Shown piece after piece: positions 37,850-49,979 of a DNA stretch of 64,000 bases (positions are counted from its first letter, which is position 1; every line of letters begins with the position of its first letter). The stretch is taken from positions 1,306,105-1,370,104 of the forward strand of contig WBMW01001708.1 in assembly GCA_013396635.1 (NCBI GenBank), written 5' to 3'. The position numbers and the translations under genes are program-made. Below the pieces are notes generated by a model, which had not been told where the DNA came from, did no database searches, and saw only the letters and a program-made list of their open reading frames with translations. Source of the DNA: Penelope pileata (taxonomy: Eukaryota; Chordata; Aves; Galliformes; Cracidae).

Positions 37850-40247
37850 GTAAATAATTTGAATTTATTTTCATATGTCCATTGCTATCTTTCTGCTGTA
37901 GAGACTACTGATGAAATTCTGTCTATCTAATTGAATTAATCTTCCATTTTAGTACTGTTTAACACATTTAAAAATCATTCAAACTCTGGAGCTTTCAGGT
38001 TAAAAAAAAAAGTTTGCTTTCCAGAGTGTCCAATACGATAGCATTGCCCTGATACTACACAGCAAAGACTAGTTTATGTTAGCAGTTTTTTGTGTGTGCT
38101 TAGTACTTCACTTTTTGTGGTTGGCTTTACGTAGCCATCAGAATAAGTTACATAAGAAGGAAACTGTCCTGGCAGTAAGGTAAGCCAGACACTGAAAGGA
38201 GCAGAGCTCTGAGGTGGGGCTTGGCTTTGTTGCTGTGGATAAACCCTGCAGAGCAGATTCAGAGTGACAGCGATTTCAAATACAAACACAAACCAGCTGT
38301 CCTACCTGATTAGGTGGACCAAAGCTTGTATCCACAATGACATTTACCATTCAAAATACCTGAAGAAACTAAGTGGATTTTTTTTCAAATGACAAAAAAA
38401 CTACATGATGAAACACTAACAAATAGCTGTAGGTTCCAAATAATTTATTTTCATTTCACTTTAACGCTCATGCTATTTTTATTTTCATTTGACGTTAGCT
38501 TAGCTTTTGCTGCTTCAAGCATTAATTTTCAGCTTACTGTTCAGCATTAACATTGATACAAGTGTGTGCTTATTCCTGTTGCTAGCTCTGTGAAAATAAC
38601 AATACTGATATGGAATCTGAAACATACAGCATAAGAAACATGTCAGAAGAATTTACGTCTTAAAAATCCATTGATGCTTATATGTCCTGTCTGTGCATAT
38701 GTATTAACTCCATACATGTAAGGACAACATTATCCCTTCACCTTTACTACATAGGAATACTTCAGCCATCAGTAGTGTTGCATTACATTAACCCTGTATT
38801 GTAAATCAGCTTAAATTCACGTTAATAGATGGATATGGATAAAAGCATAATATTGGCTTATTTGATATCTCCCTTTAATTAACTGTAAACTTTTATATCT
38901 TCTTTATAACAGGAGCTGGCATATTTGAAAAATGCTGTTAGTAATATTGGGCCTGTAATGCTACTTTCCATCCACAGAGCTCCTGTATCTCTGTCAGTGG
39001 AAACTGTTCATGTCTGTTGGTGACTCTGTCCCCCAGCAGCTCTGTTGTTCAGTTAATGTTGTTTTATTGAGCAAATGTTTTGTCTTGGTATTAAAAGCAA
39101 CTTCCAGCAAATGTTTGGATGCATGCTCTGTTAGCGTTCTAGGTAATCTGTGGACAGAGTTGGGCTATCCTAGAAGCAGAGGTTATTCACGTATCTGAAA
39201 TCAATAAATAATCTCATTGCTTATTTGGTAGTAGGAAAGGTGCTCATGTAGGCATATACCATAATTATCACCATCTGTAGAGAGCAAAGGCTCTGGAACG
39301 TGTGCTCTGTAAAGGTATGTGACACACTGGCCAGAGTTCAGGTAGGGACAGGCTCAGGATGTTCGTTTTCTCTCTGGAAGTGATTAGGGAGTTCCTCTTA
39401 CGCTTTGTATTCAGTTCCTTTTGAAATAATAAGAAAGAAATCATGAAATGCAAACTGAATCACAGAAGCAGTATGAGGTAATTATTATTTAAAAACATAT
39501 TTGCTTTTCTACAGTTAATTGTAATTGAACATACTTTGTGGATGCTCCAAGAGCACACAAGCACTGTATGTCTCTGCATATAAAATAAGGAAGCGGGGAG
39601 AAGAAGCTGTCTAAAAATAAGTGGATATTTTCTAAGAGAAGCATACTATTATGGGGAGTGTTGATCTGAGCTTAATTGATATAATTAATATAAAAAGCTC
39701 TCTCTCTATGTGCTGAATTAAGAGTTCAGTGGAGCCAACTCCTGCTTCGTGTTGGGAGTAGGATTGAATCCTAACAAATTCCAATGTTTGCTTCATTATT
39801 CATAGCATGAGAAAAGTGTCTTTGATTGCAGCTAATCAAGGGTCCAGGCCATATGCAGAATTCACATGAGCTCACTGCTGAAAAAGAAAAATGAATCATA
39901 TAATAGAGGGTACTTACTTAGGATACTTTGCAACTGTGGAAAAAAATGTATTTCCATATTTCCAGTCATTTCTGAACAGAAAATAGATGTTTCTGGTTTT
40001 GGCTGTTTTCTCACTGGTGATAAAGGAGATCGTATTAATTCGTGTAAGTAGTTATAGGACTTAGAGGTATTTCACAATGGTTTATGCAGTAACTTGATGG
40101 CTATGGTCTAGTGTGCCCATATGCACTTGAAATCATAGTGTGTTTTTTTTTTACTTACATTTTCCCCTAAATGCATTGAACAAGTTTGAATCCCTATTAA
40201 CAAAAGGACGTCAGACTGAATTTGACTTGTTGTCTTACATTGAATAG
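37850..40247 (+). other. KMT2C: Intron 15 (phase 0)
   Basis: A 2.4 kb intron bounded by gtaaat and ttgaatag. It is AT-rich, with no repeat family, RNA gene or coding relic recognised. Confidence 0.88.
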
Positions 40248-40364
40248 GGCCGTGGATCAGGATTCCCAGGGAAGCGGAGGCCACGTGGTGCAGGTCTTTC
40301 AGGACGAGGTGGCAGAGGTAGATCAAAACTGAAAAATGGAGTTGGGACTGTAGTCATTCCAGGG
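40248..40364 (+). CDS. KMT2C: KMT2C exon 16 (Gly/Arg-rich, AT-hook-like)
   Basis: Thirty-nine codons encode a strongly basic Gly/Arg segment: GRGSGFPGKRRPRGAGLSG, then RGGRGRSKLK. It contains RGR and RRPRG cores like those of AT-hooks and RGG boxes, so DNA or RNA contact is plausible (inference). The acceptor is ttgaatag and the donor gtaaga. It is a symmetric phase 0-0 exon. With the end of exon 14 it builds a conserved basic region before the second PHD cluster. The minus-strand 72-aa frame over it is a shadow. Confidence 0.96.
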
Positions 40365-41530
40365 GTAAGAACACTTATTTTTAAGTCATATTGTAGTCTG
40401 TTAACATAAAATAACCTAGTTCAGCTATAATTCTTTCATTAAAATGCTGTATAAAGCCAAAGAACACTGAAAAGTAGAGGTATTTGATAAAATCTGCTTA
40501 TTATTAAGATGTGTGATTATGAACTACAGCACTAAAGCAAAATGGACCTGAAGCAATTTTATGCACTGTCGCCACTTAAAGGGACAACTGCTGTGAGCCT
40601 TGGCATGCTCCTTCTGCTTCTGAAGTGGAAAACATGCCTAGTAAATGCAACAACAGAGTAGAGGAGAGCAAGGCATGTGCATACAAGTAAAACAGCAGAC
40701 TTAGCAGATCAGACCAGAGGTTCTTCTACCCTGAAGACCAAACCTGACTGCTGAGGGAAGAGTACAGAAACAGAAGAGCCACAGAGAATGAGATACTACA
40801 GCAATTTGTGGCTTGGGTACTTGCTGAACAGGAGGTGATATCTTTGTCTTGGACAGACGTTGGAGTTTTCTGTCCTAAATTTGTCTATGCGCTTCTAAAA
40901 ACTTCTGGCAACCAAGTTAACCTCTTTCAGCTCTACAGCTCATGAGCCTGTTGGATTCAGGAACACCTCCTTTGCTTTACATTGCTGCCTGCTTCTGAAT
41001 GCCCACAGAGAAGAGACAGTTGAGAGGTGTTTTTTGTTAACTTCCTGCCACTCAGTTTTTTTTCTATAATTACTCCTTGTTTTCCTTCCAGTCTTCCTTT
41101 GCTAGTCTGGAGAGTGTCTGTATTTTTTGATGTTCCTTGTATGAAAACTGTTTCATATATTTGATCATCCTTGTCAGTTATTTTGTTGCGTTCTTTTTTT
41201 TAATTGATCTATGTTGACTTTGAACTGCCATTTTATATCCCAAAACTCAGCCTTATGAGGCTTTTAGTGCAATTCTTTATAGCTGTCATTCATTTTTTAT
41301 TACTCTGAATATCTTAATATTGTTAGCAGATTTTGTCACCTGGCTCCATTTTCCAGATTGTACATGTGTTGAACACCGTGGCCTGTTAGTAGTCATCCCT
41401 ATCAGGATTCTACTAGTGCTGTTCTCCCACAAAAAACATGAAAAGATAATTTATTCTGTTCTTTATTTCATGTTTCTGTCAATAGAAGGACCATTTCTCT
41501 AATTTGTTTCCTCTTAAAAAAAAGTCTACC

Positions 41531-41548
41531 TTTTTTTTTTTTTTTTTT
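41531..41548. repeat. Poly-T run (18 nt)
   Basis: A homopolymer T run at the edge of the probable ancient LINE remnant; no function seen. Confidence 0.8.
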
Positions 41549-41554
41549 AAGGTG

Positions 41555-42120
41555 CTCTGGTGAATGACTTTGCTAAAACCATTTGGTAGTGAAGTGCATA
41601 ATATCAGTCAGATCTCCCTGTCCCCAGGCTTGCTGACTCCTCAAGAGATCATGATTTACCATACCTAAAGGTTCCTTGACTCTTTAACAAAATGTAATAC
41701 ATATCAATGTGACTGCAAGTGGTCTTACAATCAGATGTCAGATATCCTATTGGATGGTACATGACTTTCCCTCCTGAGAACTTTGAGAACACAGTAGTTA
41801 CGTTTGCCATCTCCCACTCTTACAGCACTGGGTAATTTTCAGCACGTGGTTACTGCAGTTGTTAGTTCACCTATTTCATAGCTGAAATATGAACTTCTCT
41901 GAAATATGGTCATCTTTGAGCATTCTTCTTAAAGTTTGGTTATCAAGCAGCCCTTCAGATTTTGATGGGCTTCCTGTTCCTCATGTTGACAACTCCTTTT
42001 TATGTCTTTATCAAGTAATTCCTCTGGCTGTCTTTTGACTTTTTTTTTCTTATATACAATCTGCTTGAGTTATGCAGCATTGTGTGACTTTATGTTGCCT
42101 ATTTAATAATTTCTTGGATT
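41555..42120 (-). mobile_element. Probable ancient CR1/L3-like LINE remnant
   Basis: On the plus strand the block resembles the reverse complement of the reverse-transcriptase region of old CR1/L3 LINEs. It has a phrase like gactttgctaaaacc, then cttgctgactcctc, then gactttccctcctgag followed by a gcacttggt-like segment. No frame is intact and no tail is seen. The assignment is by general resemblance only. It lies next to, but looks much older than, the CR1 that follows in the opposite orientation. Confidence 0.35.
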
Positions 42121-42254
42121 GCATCAACGTTTGTAATCTGAGAAAGAAACAGATGGTTTTGTCATTGCTCCCTTTTAAAGGTTAGAGTGGTTAAGCTTCT
42201 TAATAAGCAGTTTTAAACGTAGAGGATGAATTCCACTCAGGCTGGTCATAGGTA

Positions 42255-43022
42255 CCTTAGTGAAGGTACCTTTGACACAGTCTCCCACAACATCCTTCTC
42301 TCCAAACTGGAAAGATATGGATTTGATGGGTGGGCTGTTCTATGGATGAGGAACTGGCTGCAGGATCGAACCCAGAGAGTGGTGGTCAATGGCACAATGT
42401 CTGGATGGAGATCAGTGACGAGTGGTGTTCTTCAAGGGTCAGTGCTGGGACCAATGCTCTTTGATATCTTCATCAATGACATCGTCAGTGACATTGAGAG
42501 CACCTTCAGCAAGTTTGCAGATGACACCAAGCTGTGTGGTGTAGTTGACACGCCTGAGGGATGAGTTGCCATCCAGAGAGACCTAGAAAGGCTTGAGCAG
42601 TGTGCCCAGGAGAACCTCATGAGATTCAACAAAGCCAAATGGAAGGTCTTGCACCTGGGCTGTGGCAACCCCCCCATCAATACAAGCTGGGGGATGAAAT
42701 GATAGAGCATAGCCCTGCCGAAAAGGACTTGGGGGTACTGGTGGANGTTGTGATAGGACTAGGGGAAATTATTTCAAACTAAAAGAGGGGATATTTAGGT
42801 TGGATTTAAGGAGAAAGTTCTTTACGGTAGTGGTGGTGAAGCACTGGCACAGGTTGCCCAGAGAGGTGGTGGATGCCCCACCCCTGGAGACATTCAAGGT
42901 CAGGCTGGACAGGGCTCTGAGCACCCTGATCTAGCTGTAGTGTCCCTGTTCATTGCAGGGGAGTTGGATCAGATGACCTTTAAAAGGCCCCTTCCAACTC
43001 CAAGGATTCTATGATTCTATGA
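42255..43022 (+). mobile_element. CR1 LINE with partial reverse transcriptase and intact 3' end
   Basis: A plus-oriented, 5'-truncated CR1. It begins near FDTVSHNILL of the reverse-transcriptase domain and keeps SVLGP and the catalytic FADD box (42514-42525), then stops in frame at tga after TPEG. After gggggtactggtgga there is an N (42746). From there the sequence jumps directly to the 3' untranslated part, so roughly 350-400 nt of the usual element is missing. The 3' end is complete and finishes in two copies of ATTCTATG. Its last 275 nt closely match, inverted, the nested copy at 50906-51181. Confidence 0.93.
42746..42746. other. Single ambiguous base (N) at a deletion joint in CR1
   Basis: The only N in the window sits exactly where the CR1 copy skips from reverse-transcriptase sequence to its 3' part. 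This suggests an unresolved or collapsed joint in the assembly rather than a clean biological deletion. Confidence 0.9.
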
Positions 43023-44470
43023 AATGGAGCCATTCACATATTTTGATGTTACAAAGCACAAGTTAATGAGAAGACAGGTTTTATAGAACAAACACTTAAA
43101 AAAAAAATTGTAACCGAACTGAGAATATTCAGTGAGGTAGAGTACAGTAAATAAAAACAGCCATCACTGTCCACAGTTTCCTATAAAAATTAGCACCTGT
43201 GACTTTTAAAGTAAATGGCAGTTGTTCTGCTTCATGGTTGAGAGCAACGATGTAGCTGTCTTATAATAATGTAGATGAAGGTAGCAATACAAAGAGATTG
43301 GCCTTTTGCCAGGTAAGTGGTTGAAATAGCAGTATTTTCAGCCCCTTTGCTACGCTCATTCTTACTCATGGAATTGTGACCAGTGGTCAACTACACAAAT
43401 TTGGAAATAGTTTGGTACTTTTTGGGAATGGAGGAGGAGGAGGCAGATACGGGCTAACTCCCTTTGGCTCAAATCTTGTGTTAAACTAGCATCAAAATTG
43501 CAGTGATTCCATCCTTCAAATTATGCTCTTTTGTGTATGGAAGCAACTCTGAGGACTTCATGAAGTCTGCGGAAATGCATGCAAAGGAAAAACTCTCCCT
43601 AAACACCTTGAGAGGTGTTTCAGGTGTTTTTTTGGGTTAATTAGTTACAGCTGCAGAGTTCTCAGCAATACAGTACTTAAGCCATGTTAACAGTGTTCTT
43701 TTATTCCCTTTTCAGCTGTTTGTCAGTAGATGCTGATTTTCAGCAACAGTGTATCAGAAGGATTCCTGTAACTGTTGTAACAGTATTTATATTTGTCTCT
43801 AGTGATGTTTGAGTTTATAAAATATTTAAAGTATTACTCAAACAAAACTAGGTACATAAAATTTGAACAGTATTTAAAATAATCCACATTTATAAAACTA
43901 GAACATCAGGTAGAATGAAGTTACATTTCCCTAGCATGCATTTATCCTTTCTTTTTTCATAGAACTGTGTGCTCTTATCTTTCAAACCTTCATGTCCACT
44001 GCTAGTTCAGAGAATAAATACCTAAGCCTGTTAATGTAAACTCATGGGTGAAAAATTCTGCACAGCAAGATTTGCATGAAAGTCAGAACACAAAGCGTTC
44101 ATTGATGTTTTCTTGTGACTCTCCCAAAATCACTAGGGTCTTCCTTCTTTTTGTTCCTGGGGAGCTATATATACACTGTATACCCTGAGTTCATAAAGAG
44201 CAGTTGACAGTAATGATGCTCTTAATCAAATGAGAATGGTAGCCTACAGCAAGGGCTTACAGACTGAGATCAAATCCGCAGTGAATTAGTACAACAATTT
44301 CTCATGAAGATAGGTTTTTATGAAAGACATTTGCACATTCTTCTGGTATCCTCAAAGATTGTATTCTCTGGTAGTATTAAAAATCAACATACTTAAGAGA
44401 ACAGCTTTCATGTTGTATCATGTCTTAGAAAATGTGATGTGCTTTCTAATGATCTTACTTGTTTTAATAG

Positions 44471-44572
44471 GTCACAACTATGGATATTTCATCTAACAAA
44501 GATGAGGAAGAAAACTCAATGCATAATACAGTTGTCCTCTTCTCTAACAGTGACAAGTTCACTCTCCATCAG
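44471..44572 (+). CDS. KMT2C: KMT2C exon 17 (acidic linker before PHD5)
   Basis: Thirty-four codons encode VTTMDISSNKDEEENSMHN, then TVVLFSNSDKFTLHQ, close to mammalian KMT2C. The acceptor is ttttaatag and the donor gttagt, a GTTAG variant. It is a symmetric phase 0-0 exon, followed by a very short 174-nt intron. It immediately precedes the second PHD cluster and has no zinc ligands itself. Confidence 0.95.
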
Positions 44573-44746
44573 GTTAGTCTCAAAGATTTTCATTATGTTT
44601 ATTTCTCTGCTTTTAATTAAAAAAGTAAATGAATGTCATTGCTAGGAGTTGCATCGTAAAGCCAGATAGCTGGACTTCACAATTAAATATTTTCTGGATT
44701 TACTGTCTGACATGTGTTGAAGATCTGCTCTTTTCTATAATTGCAG

Positions 44747-44851
44747 GATATGTGTGTGGTTTGTGGGAGTTTTGGCCAAGGTGCTGAGGGCAGGTTGCTC
44801 GCCTGTTCCCAATGCGGTCAGTGTTACCATCCATACTGTGTCAGTATTAAG
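44747..44851 (+). CDS. KMT2C: KMT2C exon 18 (first part of PHD5)
   Basis: Thirty-five codons open the second PHD cluster with DMCVVCGSFGQGAEGRLLAC, then CSQCGQCYHPYCVSIK. The ligands CVVC, CSQC, H and C are all present. The acceptor is ataattgcag and the donor gtgagt. Starting and ending on whole codons makes it symmetric phase 0-0. The interval includes the human C988 position by counting from memory. Read-through past the donor is intron. Confidence 0.97.
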
Positions 44852-46002
44852 GTGAGTGCTTTATTACATCAGAGATTGCTTGATGACATTGTTTTCATAT
44901 TGTACTTTAATAGCACTATGCTGCCTTTGGTTTTGTTGTAATTAAGGGAGTCATTAACTTGTTAGATATTCTTCAGCTAATGTGACCATTATTTGTATGC
45001 AACTTGTGAAAGACTTTAATTAAATGCCATTTTATAGTATGCATTGCCTCAAGAGAAATTAACCTTTTTGTAATTTCACATCCATAAATAGCACTGATTA
45101 TCCAGCAGTTGGTTAAAATAACAGTTTGAGATATAAGCTTAAAACCTAAATACAAGCAAAAATTAAAAACAAAGAAAAAAATGGTAATGCATCTTCATTT
45201 ACTAGGGGCATAAGGTTTAGTTGATTCAATTTGTCTGTTGGCTGTCAGAATTGACAGCAGTTGGAGTGGTTAATTGATACATTTTACTTTCATTAGTCTA
45301 GGAGAGAATGTGTGAAAATGAAATTTGAATGCTGTGAGTTAGCAAGCACATTATAAGCTATTTACTGCAATATTATAAACTACACACTACTTAATATATA
45401 AGTAGTATCTAAAACTGGGATTTCTTTAAACACATCACAGAACTTTATTTTAAATGTACTTTACAAAATGTCATGTGCATTTTTCATGCAACTGTAGTTT
45501 GGTTTTGCATTTATATACTACTTTTACATTATTGGACCACAATCAATTAATTATTTGCTTTAGATGACTGAAGCCTCAGCACTGCCTGTCACAGATAATA
45601 CAGGAAACATGCAGGATTCATAGTGATCTGAATCCTGGCTATACTACATACCTGAAAAAAGCAGCAGTGTGTTCTCCTTCTTCCCTGTGGGACCTGCTAC
45701 TCCTATAGGGAATAAATAGTCGTACACACAGACCTACTGCAGTATGTGTTCTCTGACGTGATAGTTTACCCGAATTTATATTCCAGAAGAGTATCAGCTA
45801 TCAGAAACTCCACACAGTTCCTGTTTATTTGATCCATTCCCATTTAGTGAAACTTCACCGAGTCTAATTGAGAAATGGCTACTTGTGATGTGGTTAGTGT
45901 GCATGGAAGAGCATCCCGTGCTGCACTAGCCAGGCCTCAATTTATGCAGTGATTGCACTTCACAGAGCAGAGTTCAAATAATTTTCACCTTGCCATTTGC
46001 AG
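44852..46002 (+). other. KMT2C: Intron 18 (phase 0)
   Basis: A 1.15 kb AT-rich intron bounded by gtgagt and catttgcag; nothing else recognised. Confidence 0.88.
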
Positions 46003-46184
46003 ATTACTAAAGTGGTGCTTAGTAAAGGCTGGAGGTGCCTGGAGTGCACGGTGTGTGAAGCCTGTGGGAAAGCTACAGATCCAGGAAGGCTGCTTCTCTG
46101 TGATGACTGCGACATCAGTTACCACACTTACTGCTTAGATCCACCCCTGCAGACCGTCCCGAAAGGAGGCTGGAAGTGCAAATG
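46003..46184 (+). CDS. KMT2C: KMT2C exon 19 (end of PHD5 and PHD6 core)
   Basis: The exon completes PHD5 (GWRCLECTVC) and encodes most of PHD6: CEACGKATDPGRLLLC, CDDCDISYHTYC and KGGWKCKW. The ligands are intact and similarity to mammals is essentially complete. The acceptor is catttgcag. The donor is gtgtgt, a weak non-consensus GTGTG site. It ends with two bases of a tryptophan codon finished at 46913. PHD fingers of this cluster bind histone tails in the family, but the particular specificity cannot be read from the sequence. Confidence 0.97.
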
Positions 46185-46912
46185 GTGTGTTTGGTTCTGG
46201 TGTCAGAAATACTGACTTTTTTGTTCGTTTTCATCACTTTGTATTTCCAATATCAATGTAATTGTAGTAATGTTTTAATTGTATTTGAGTCGAGTGTATT
46301 AAAGCAAACAAAATAGTTTTGTTTCATTCAGTTATCAATTCAATATGGAAACTGTTACTATGTTCTCTTTATACTCTTTTTTCGTGCCAAAAACCATGTA
46401 AGTTGAGGTGGACATTTTTCTTTTGAAACTTTTAGACAAAAAAACTAAACCACATTCACTGAAACAATTGGAAAAACTGATGTGCACTTCACCAAATTGC
46501 TCTCAAGATAAAACCCTCTGAGAACCATTCATGTTGTTTGGGTGAAATACAAACAAAACAGACCTCTTGCATGGTTAAATCTCTGTATCTCAAAGTGAAT
46601 GGGAACTGGAAGCAGGAACTCCTTTGATCTGTTAAGCTGTTACAAACACCCATCTGCCTGTTTTTGCAGATTGAAATAATTTAGGAAGTGCTTTGAAATT
46701 ATCAAAAATATGATAATGTTCAAAATCTAAAGAATAAATTTTCATTGAAATAAAATATTTTGAACTGAAATAATAAGCTTTTTTCCTCCCCTAGAATTGG
46801 TTAGTGATCTAAAACTTAATTATTCACCAAGTTCTAAGTTAGGAGGGTTTTAAAGCCGCAAAACAATTGTCTCATGAACTGAAAGTAACAGATCATTTTG
46901 TCTGTTCTGCAG
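46185..46912 (+). other. KMT2C: Intron 19 (phase 2)
   Basis: A 0.73 kb intron bounded by gtgtgt and gttctgcag. It is AT-rich and nothing else is seen. Confidence 0.88.
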
Positions 46913-47077
46913 GTGCGTTTGGTGCAGGCACTGTGGAGCAACTTCTCCAGGTTTAAGATGTGAATGGCAAAATAATTACACACAGTGTGCTCCCTGCGCA
47001 AGTTTGTCTACCTGCCCCATCTGCTATCGCACTTACAGGGATGAAGAGCTCATAATTCAGTGTAGACAGTGTGATCG
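46913..47077 (+). CDS. KMT2C: KMT2C exon 20 (end of PHD6, start of PHD7)
   Basis: The exon closes PHD6 with CVWCRHCG, runs through the connector CEWQNNYTQCAPCASLSTC, and opens PHD7 with CPICYR and CRQCDR. The acceptor is gttctgcag and the donor gtaagg. It starts with the last base of tryptophan and ends with two bases of arginine, finished at 47689 (CG|A). It is closely similar to mammals, with conservative changes such as ICYRTYRDEELII. Confidence 0.97.
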
Positions 47078-47688
47078 GTAAGGATTCCTACTGTTTTACA
47101 GTTTTTTCCTGGTTAAACCTCATTTTATTTTATTTTTTTCCCCTAATGTAAAAGCATAAAGATGGAGGGAATGGTCTTGTGGTAAATAACACGAGATTGA
47201 ATCTCAGACGTCTCTTACTAGTTCATTCCAAGTCATACCACAGACTTCACTATATGGCTCTGGGCAGATTAATTAATCACTTTGTGCCTAATTTTCCCCC
47301 TCTGTAAAAATAAATACTAATTCACCTCACGAGGCTGTTATTGTGAGGCTAAATGTAGATTACGCTGTATCAAGTGAGTAGTTAAAATGACAGCAAATAC
47401 AGGGAGAAATTATAATACTAAGACATATTTGCTTCTGGTACATTGTTTTATAGAGTTTTCTTTTTCCTTTGAAGGGAAATAGGTAATCTGATACTGTATG
47501 TACAGTATTTAACACACACTGCCTTAGAAGAATGCTGTATATGGAGAACCTGTTTCATCCTTTCTCCTTAAAAGAATTTAAATTAAACAAGTATTTCACA
47601 TTTACTTGGGCCATATACTGATATTTAGGTCTCCTGAAACACCACATATTTCCTTTAAATTGTATTTTTTCCCCCACTTAATTTCTAG
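47078..47688 (+). other. KMT2C: Intron 20 (phase 2)
   Basis: A 0.6 kb intron bounded by gtaagg and atttctag, with a C-rich run just upstream of the acceptor. Nothing else was recognised. Confidence 0.88.
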
Positions 47689-47798
47689 ATGGATGCATGC
47701 AATCTGTCAGAACTTAAACACAGAGGAGGAAGTGGAAAACATAGCTGATATGGGTTTTGACTGTACCATTTGTAGGCCATACATACCACCAGCAAACG
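47689..47798 (+). CDS. KMT2C: KMT2C exon 21 (end of PHD7)
   Basis: The exon completes PHD7 with RWMHAIC, the acidic stretch NTEEEVENIADMGFDC, and CTICRPYIPP. All His and Cys ligands are present. The acceptor is atttctag and the donor gtaaga. It ends with one base of a valine codon (phase 1) that is completed far downstream at 54687. The Met frames beginning at 47606 and 47757 here are read-through or shadow frames. Confidence 0.96.
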
Positions 47799-49979
47799 GT
47801 AAGAAGACAATTGAAACCAATGGCAGGATTGCACACTGCAATAAATAGGTTTGGGAATGGGTTATGGTTCTTTTCTGTGGTGGAGAGTTGTAGAAGCAAG
47901 ATTTTTTGGTTTTATTTTAAGGGCCTCCTGGAAGTGTCCTCAGCTCTTTCTCACCCTCTAGTAACTGATTGTAAAGCCATCTCTGCAGCCAAAGACAACC
48001 TAGGAGGGGGAATTTTGGCAGATTTATGGAAGATAATTTGTGTAAGGGACTAAAAACATTTGATATTGAAAAGGTAAAATGCATCTCACTTTGTCAAGCG
48101 GAAGAAAGAAAGAACTTAATTGCAGAAGAATATTGAAATCAGTTCAAAGCAGAAAAGTGTTCCATATATCAGTACTTTGAAGCCCTCTGAAGCAGCAGTA
48201 GCTGTAACAACAGTCATATGAGCATTTTTTCCCTCCTCTCCTATATTTTATTAACACCACTCCCTCAGCTCTTCCAGTGTTTAAGACCTATACTTCCCTA
48301 GCTGTGATCTTTGAAAAAAATCTCCGTACTTTCCTGCTTGGGAGTGTCCAGTTTTTTGTTATTTAAAATACGTAGTTGTAATGAATTTTATTTTTCTCTG
48401 GACATATTTTCAGCATTGATACTTCAGGAGCTGAGGTTACTGCAGTTTTTCTCTTGAGCACAGCTACACCATCTGGTTCTGTGGGATGGTAGTGGTTAAT
48501 TTTATAGTGAGTGGCTTGTCAGCGTTTAGATTGGCCTATTAGATGATTTATGGTCTTGCTACAGGAATAGTATCCTAAGTCTGTTTTCTCTGCATGTCAG
48601 CTCACAGGAATTTCTGCTTCAGTCTGCTGCTTTAACAGAGCACTGACACCTCTACACATTTTTAGAATAATAGTACAGTGAAGTGTTCACATTAACCCTT
48701 TCTTGGGGTGTCATCAGATTTTGAGAGCATGGTAGGAGGCAGAAATAAGAACTAAGCAAATGTTTCAAGAAATAACCACCAGAAGGATTTCAGTAAGATT
48801 GGCTTTCCAAACACCATGAGACGTGTGTGAGAGGTCTGCCAAGAAAGTTCAGTAGAACATCTGACATCCCTTTATACCTCATGTCCTTATAACAATGTGA
48901 CAATAATTGTAACTTTGTGATATGACCTTGGAAGTTTGTATGTTCACTTGTATAAATAGGTCAACTATGTACATCTGGTTTACTACACCTATACTACATG
49001 TGGGTGTAGTATCCCACTTGTATTGCTATTAGAAGTAATAATGGCATGCACATATTTCTACAAGTCACTTAGTGTTTGAAATCTACTTTCTGAAATTCAA
49101 AACAAAAAAGGTTTCGTTAAGTGAGAAAACCAAGAAACTTGTAAATATAACACAGTTTTCTGTTTCTTTTGGTGATAATCTTTGGGCACTTAAAACACAA
49201 AGGTCCAAATAAGGAATTATTGGACCTCCTCCTTTTTCTTATGAACTAGCGGAGCTACCTTTTAGAAGACAATAAGGTCCATAGTTTGTGAAGTCAAATA
49301 ACTTCAGAAGGTGGTATCAGAGGTGTTTCACTTTCAAGCATAAACGGGCCCTTCAGTTAGTCCTTTCTGCACACCAGCTTGAAGATGTTTTGGGTAGGTT
49401 CGTCTTCTGAGGTATAGAAATCAGTCCTGCAAGACCTGTTAGAAAGTTTCCCACCTGTCTTTGCAATTTATTTTCACCTCCTTTATGAGATGAGTTTCTC
49501 TGCTTATTCTCTTTTGTTTTGACTAAGTCTGTGTAATAACTCTTAACACGTGTACATTTGCACAATTGCATGTCTGAGTATGTCATTTGGTGCATGTTCT
49601 AGAAATATTTGCATGTACTTTTATATGAAATGTCTCAGTGTTATGTTAATTTTTCTACAACTTGTTTGAAAAACGTGTAATTTTTTGTTTCATGATGAGA
49701 GCAACAAGCATTTGATAAACTTAGAAAACAAATGCTAACATTATAAAGTTTCTTAGAATATACCGTACTGTGATTTTATTGGGATGGTTCTCTCTCCATC
49801 TGATCTACCACAAAGCATATTAAAGTGCTGCAAACATTATTGCAATTTTCTTTAACTACTTTATTTGTAGAAGCAAGAGCCCCACAGTCTAGTAACTTAC
49901 CAATGTGTTGCAGATGAAAAAGTGAATGTATTTTTTGGTAGTAAGTAAATACCTTCTAGTACATATATATTAAGAGAGA

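Larger units (their letters stand above)
40365..44470 (+). other. KMT2C: Intron 16 (phase 0), 4.1 kb
   Basis: The intron is bounded by gtaaga and ttttaatag. It contains an 18-nt T run (41531-41548), a probable ancient LINE remnant (about 41555-42120) and a better-preserved CR1 with reverse-transcriptase sequence (42255-43022). The rest, 43023-44470, is AT-rich with nothing recognised. Confidence 0.88.
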
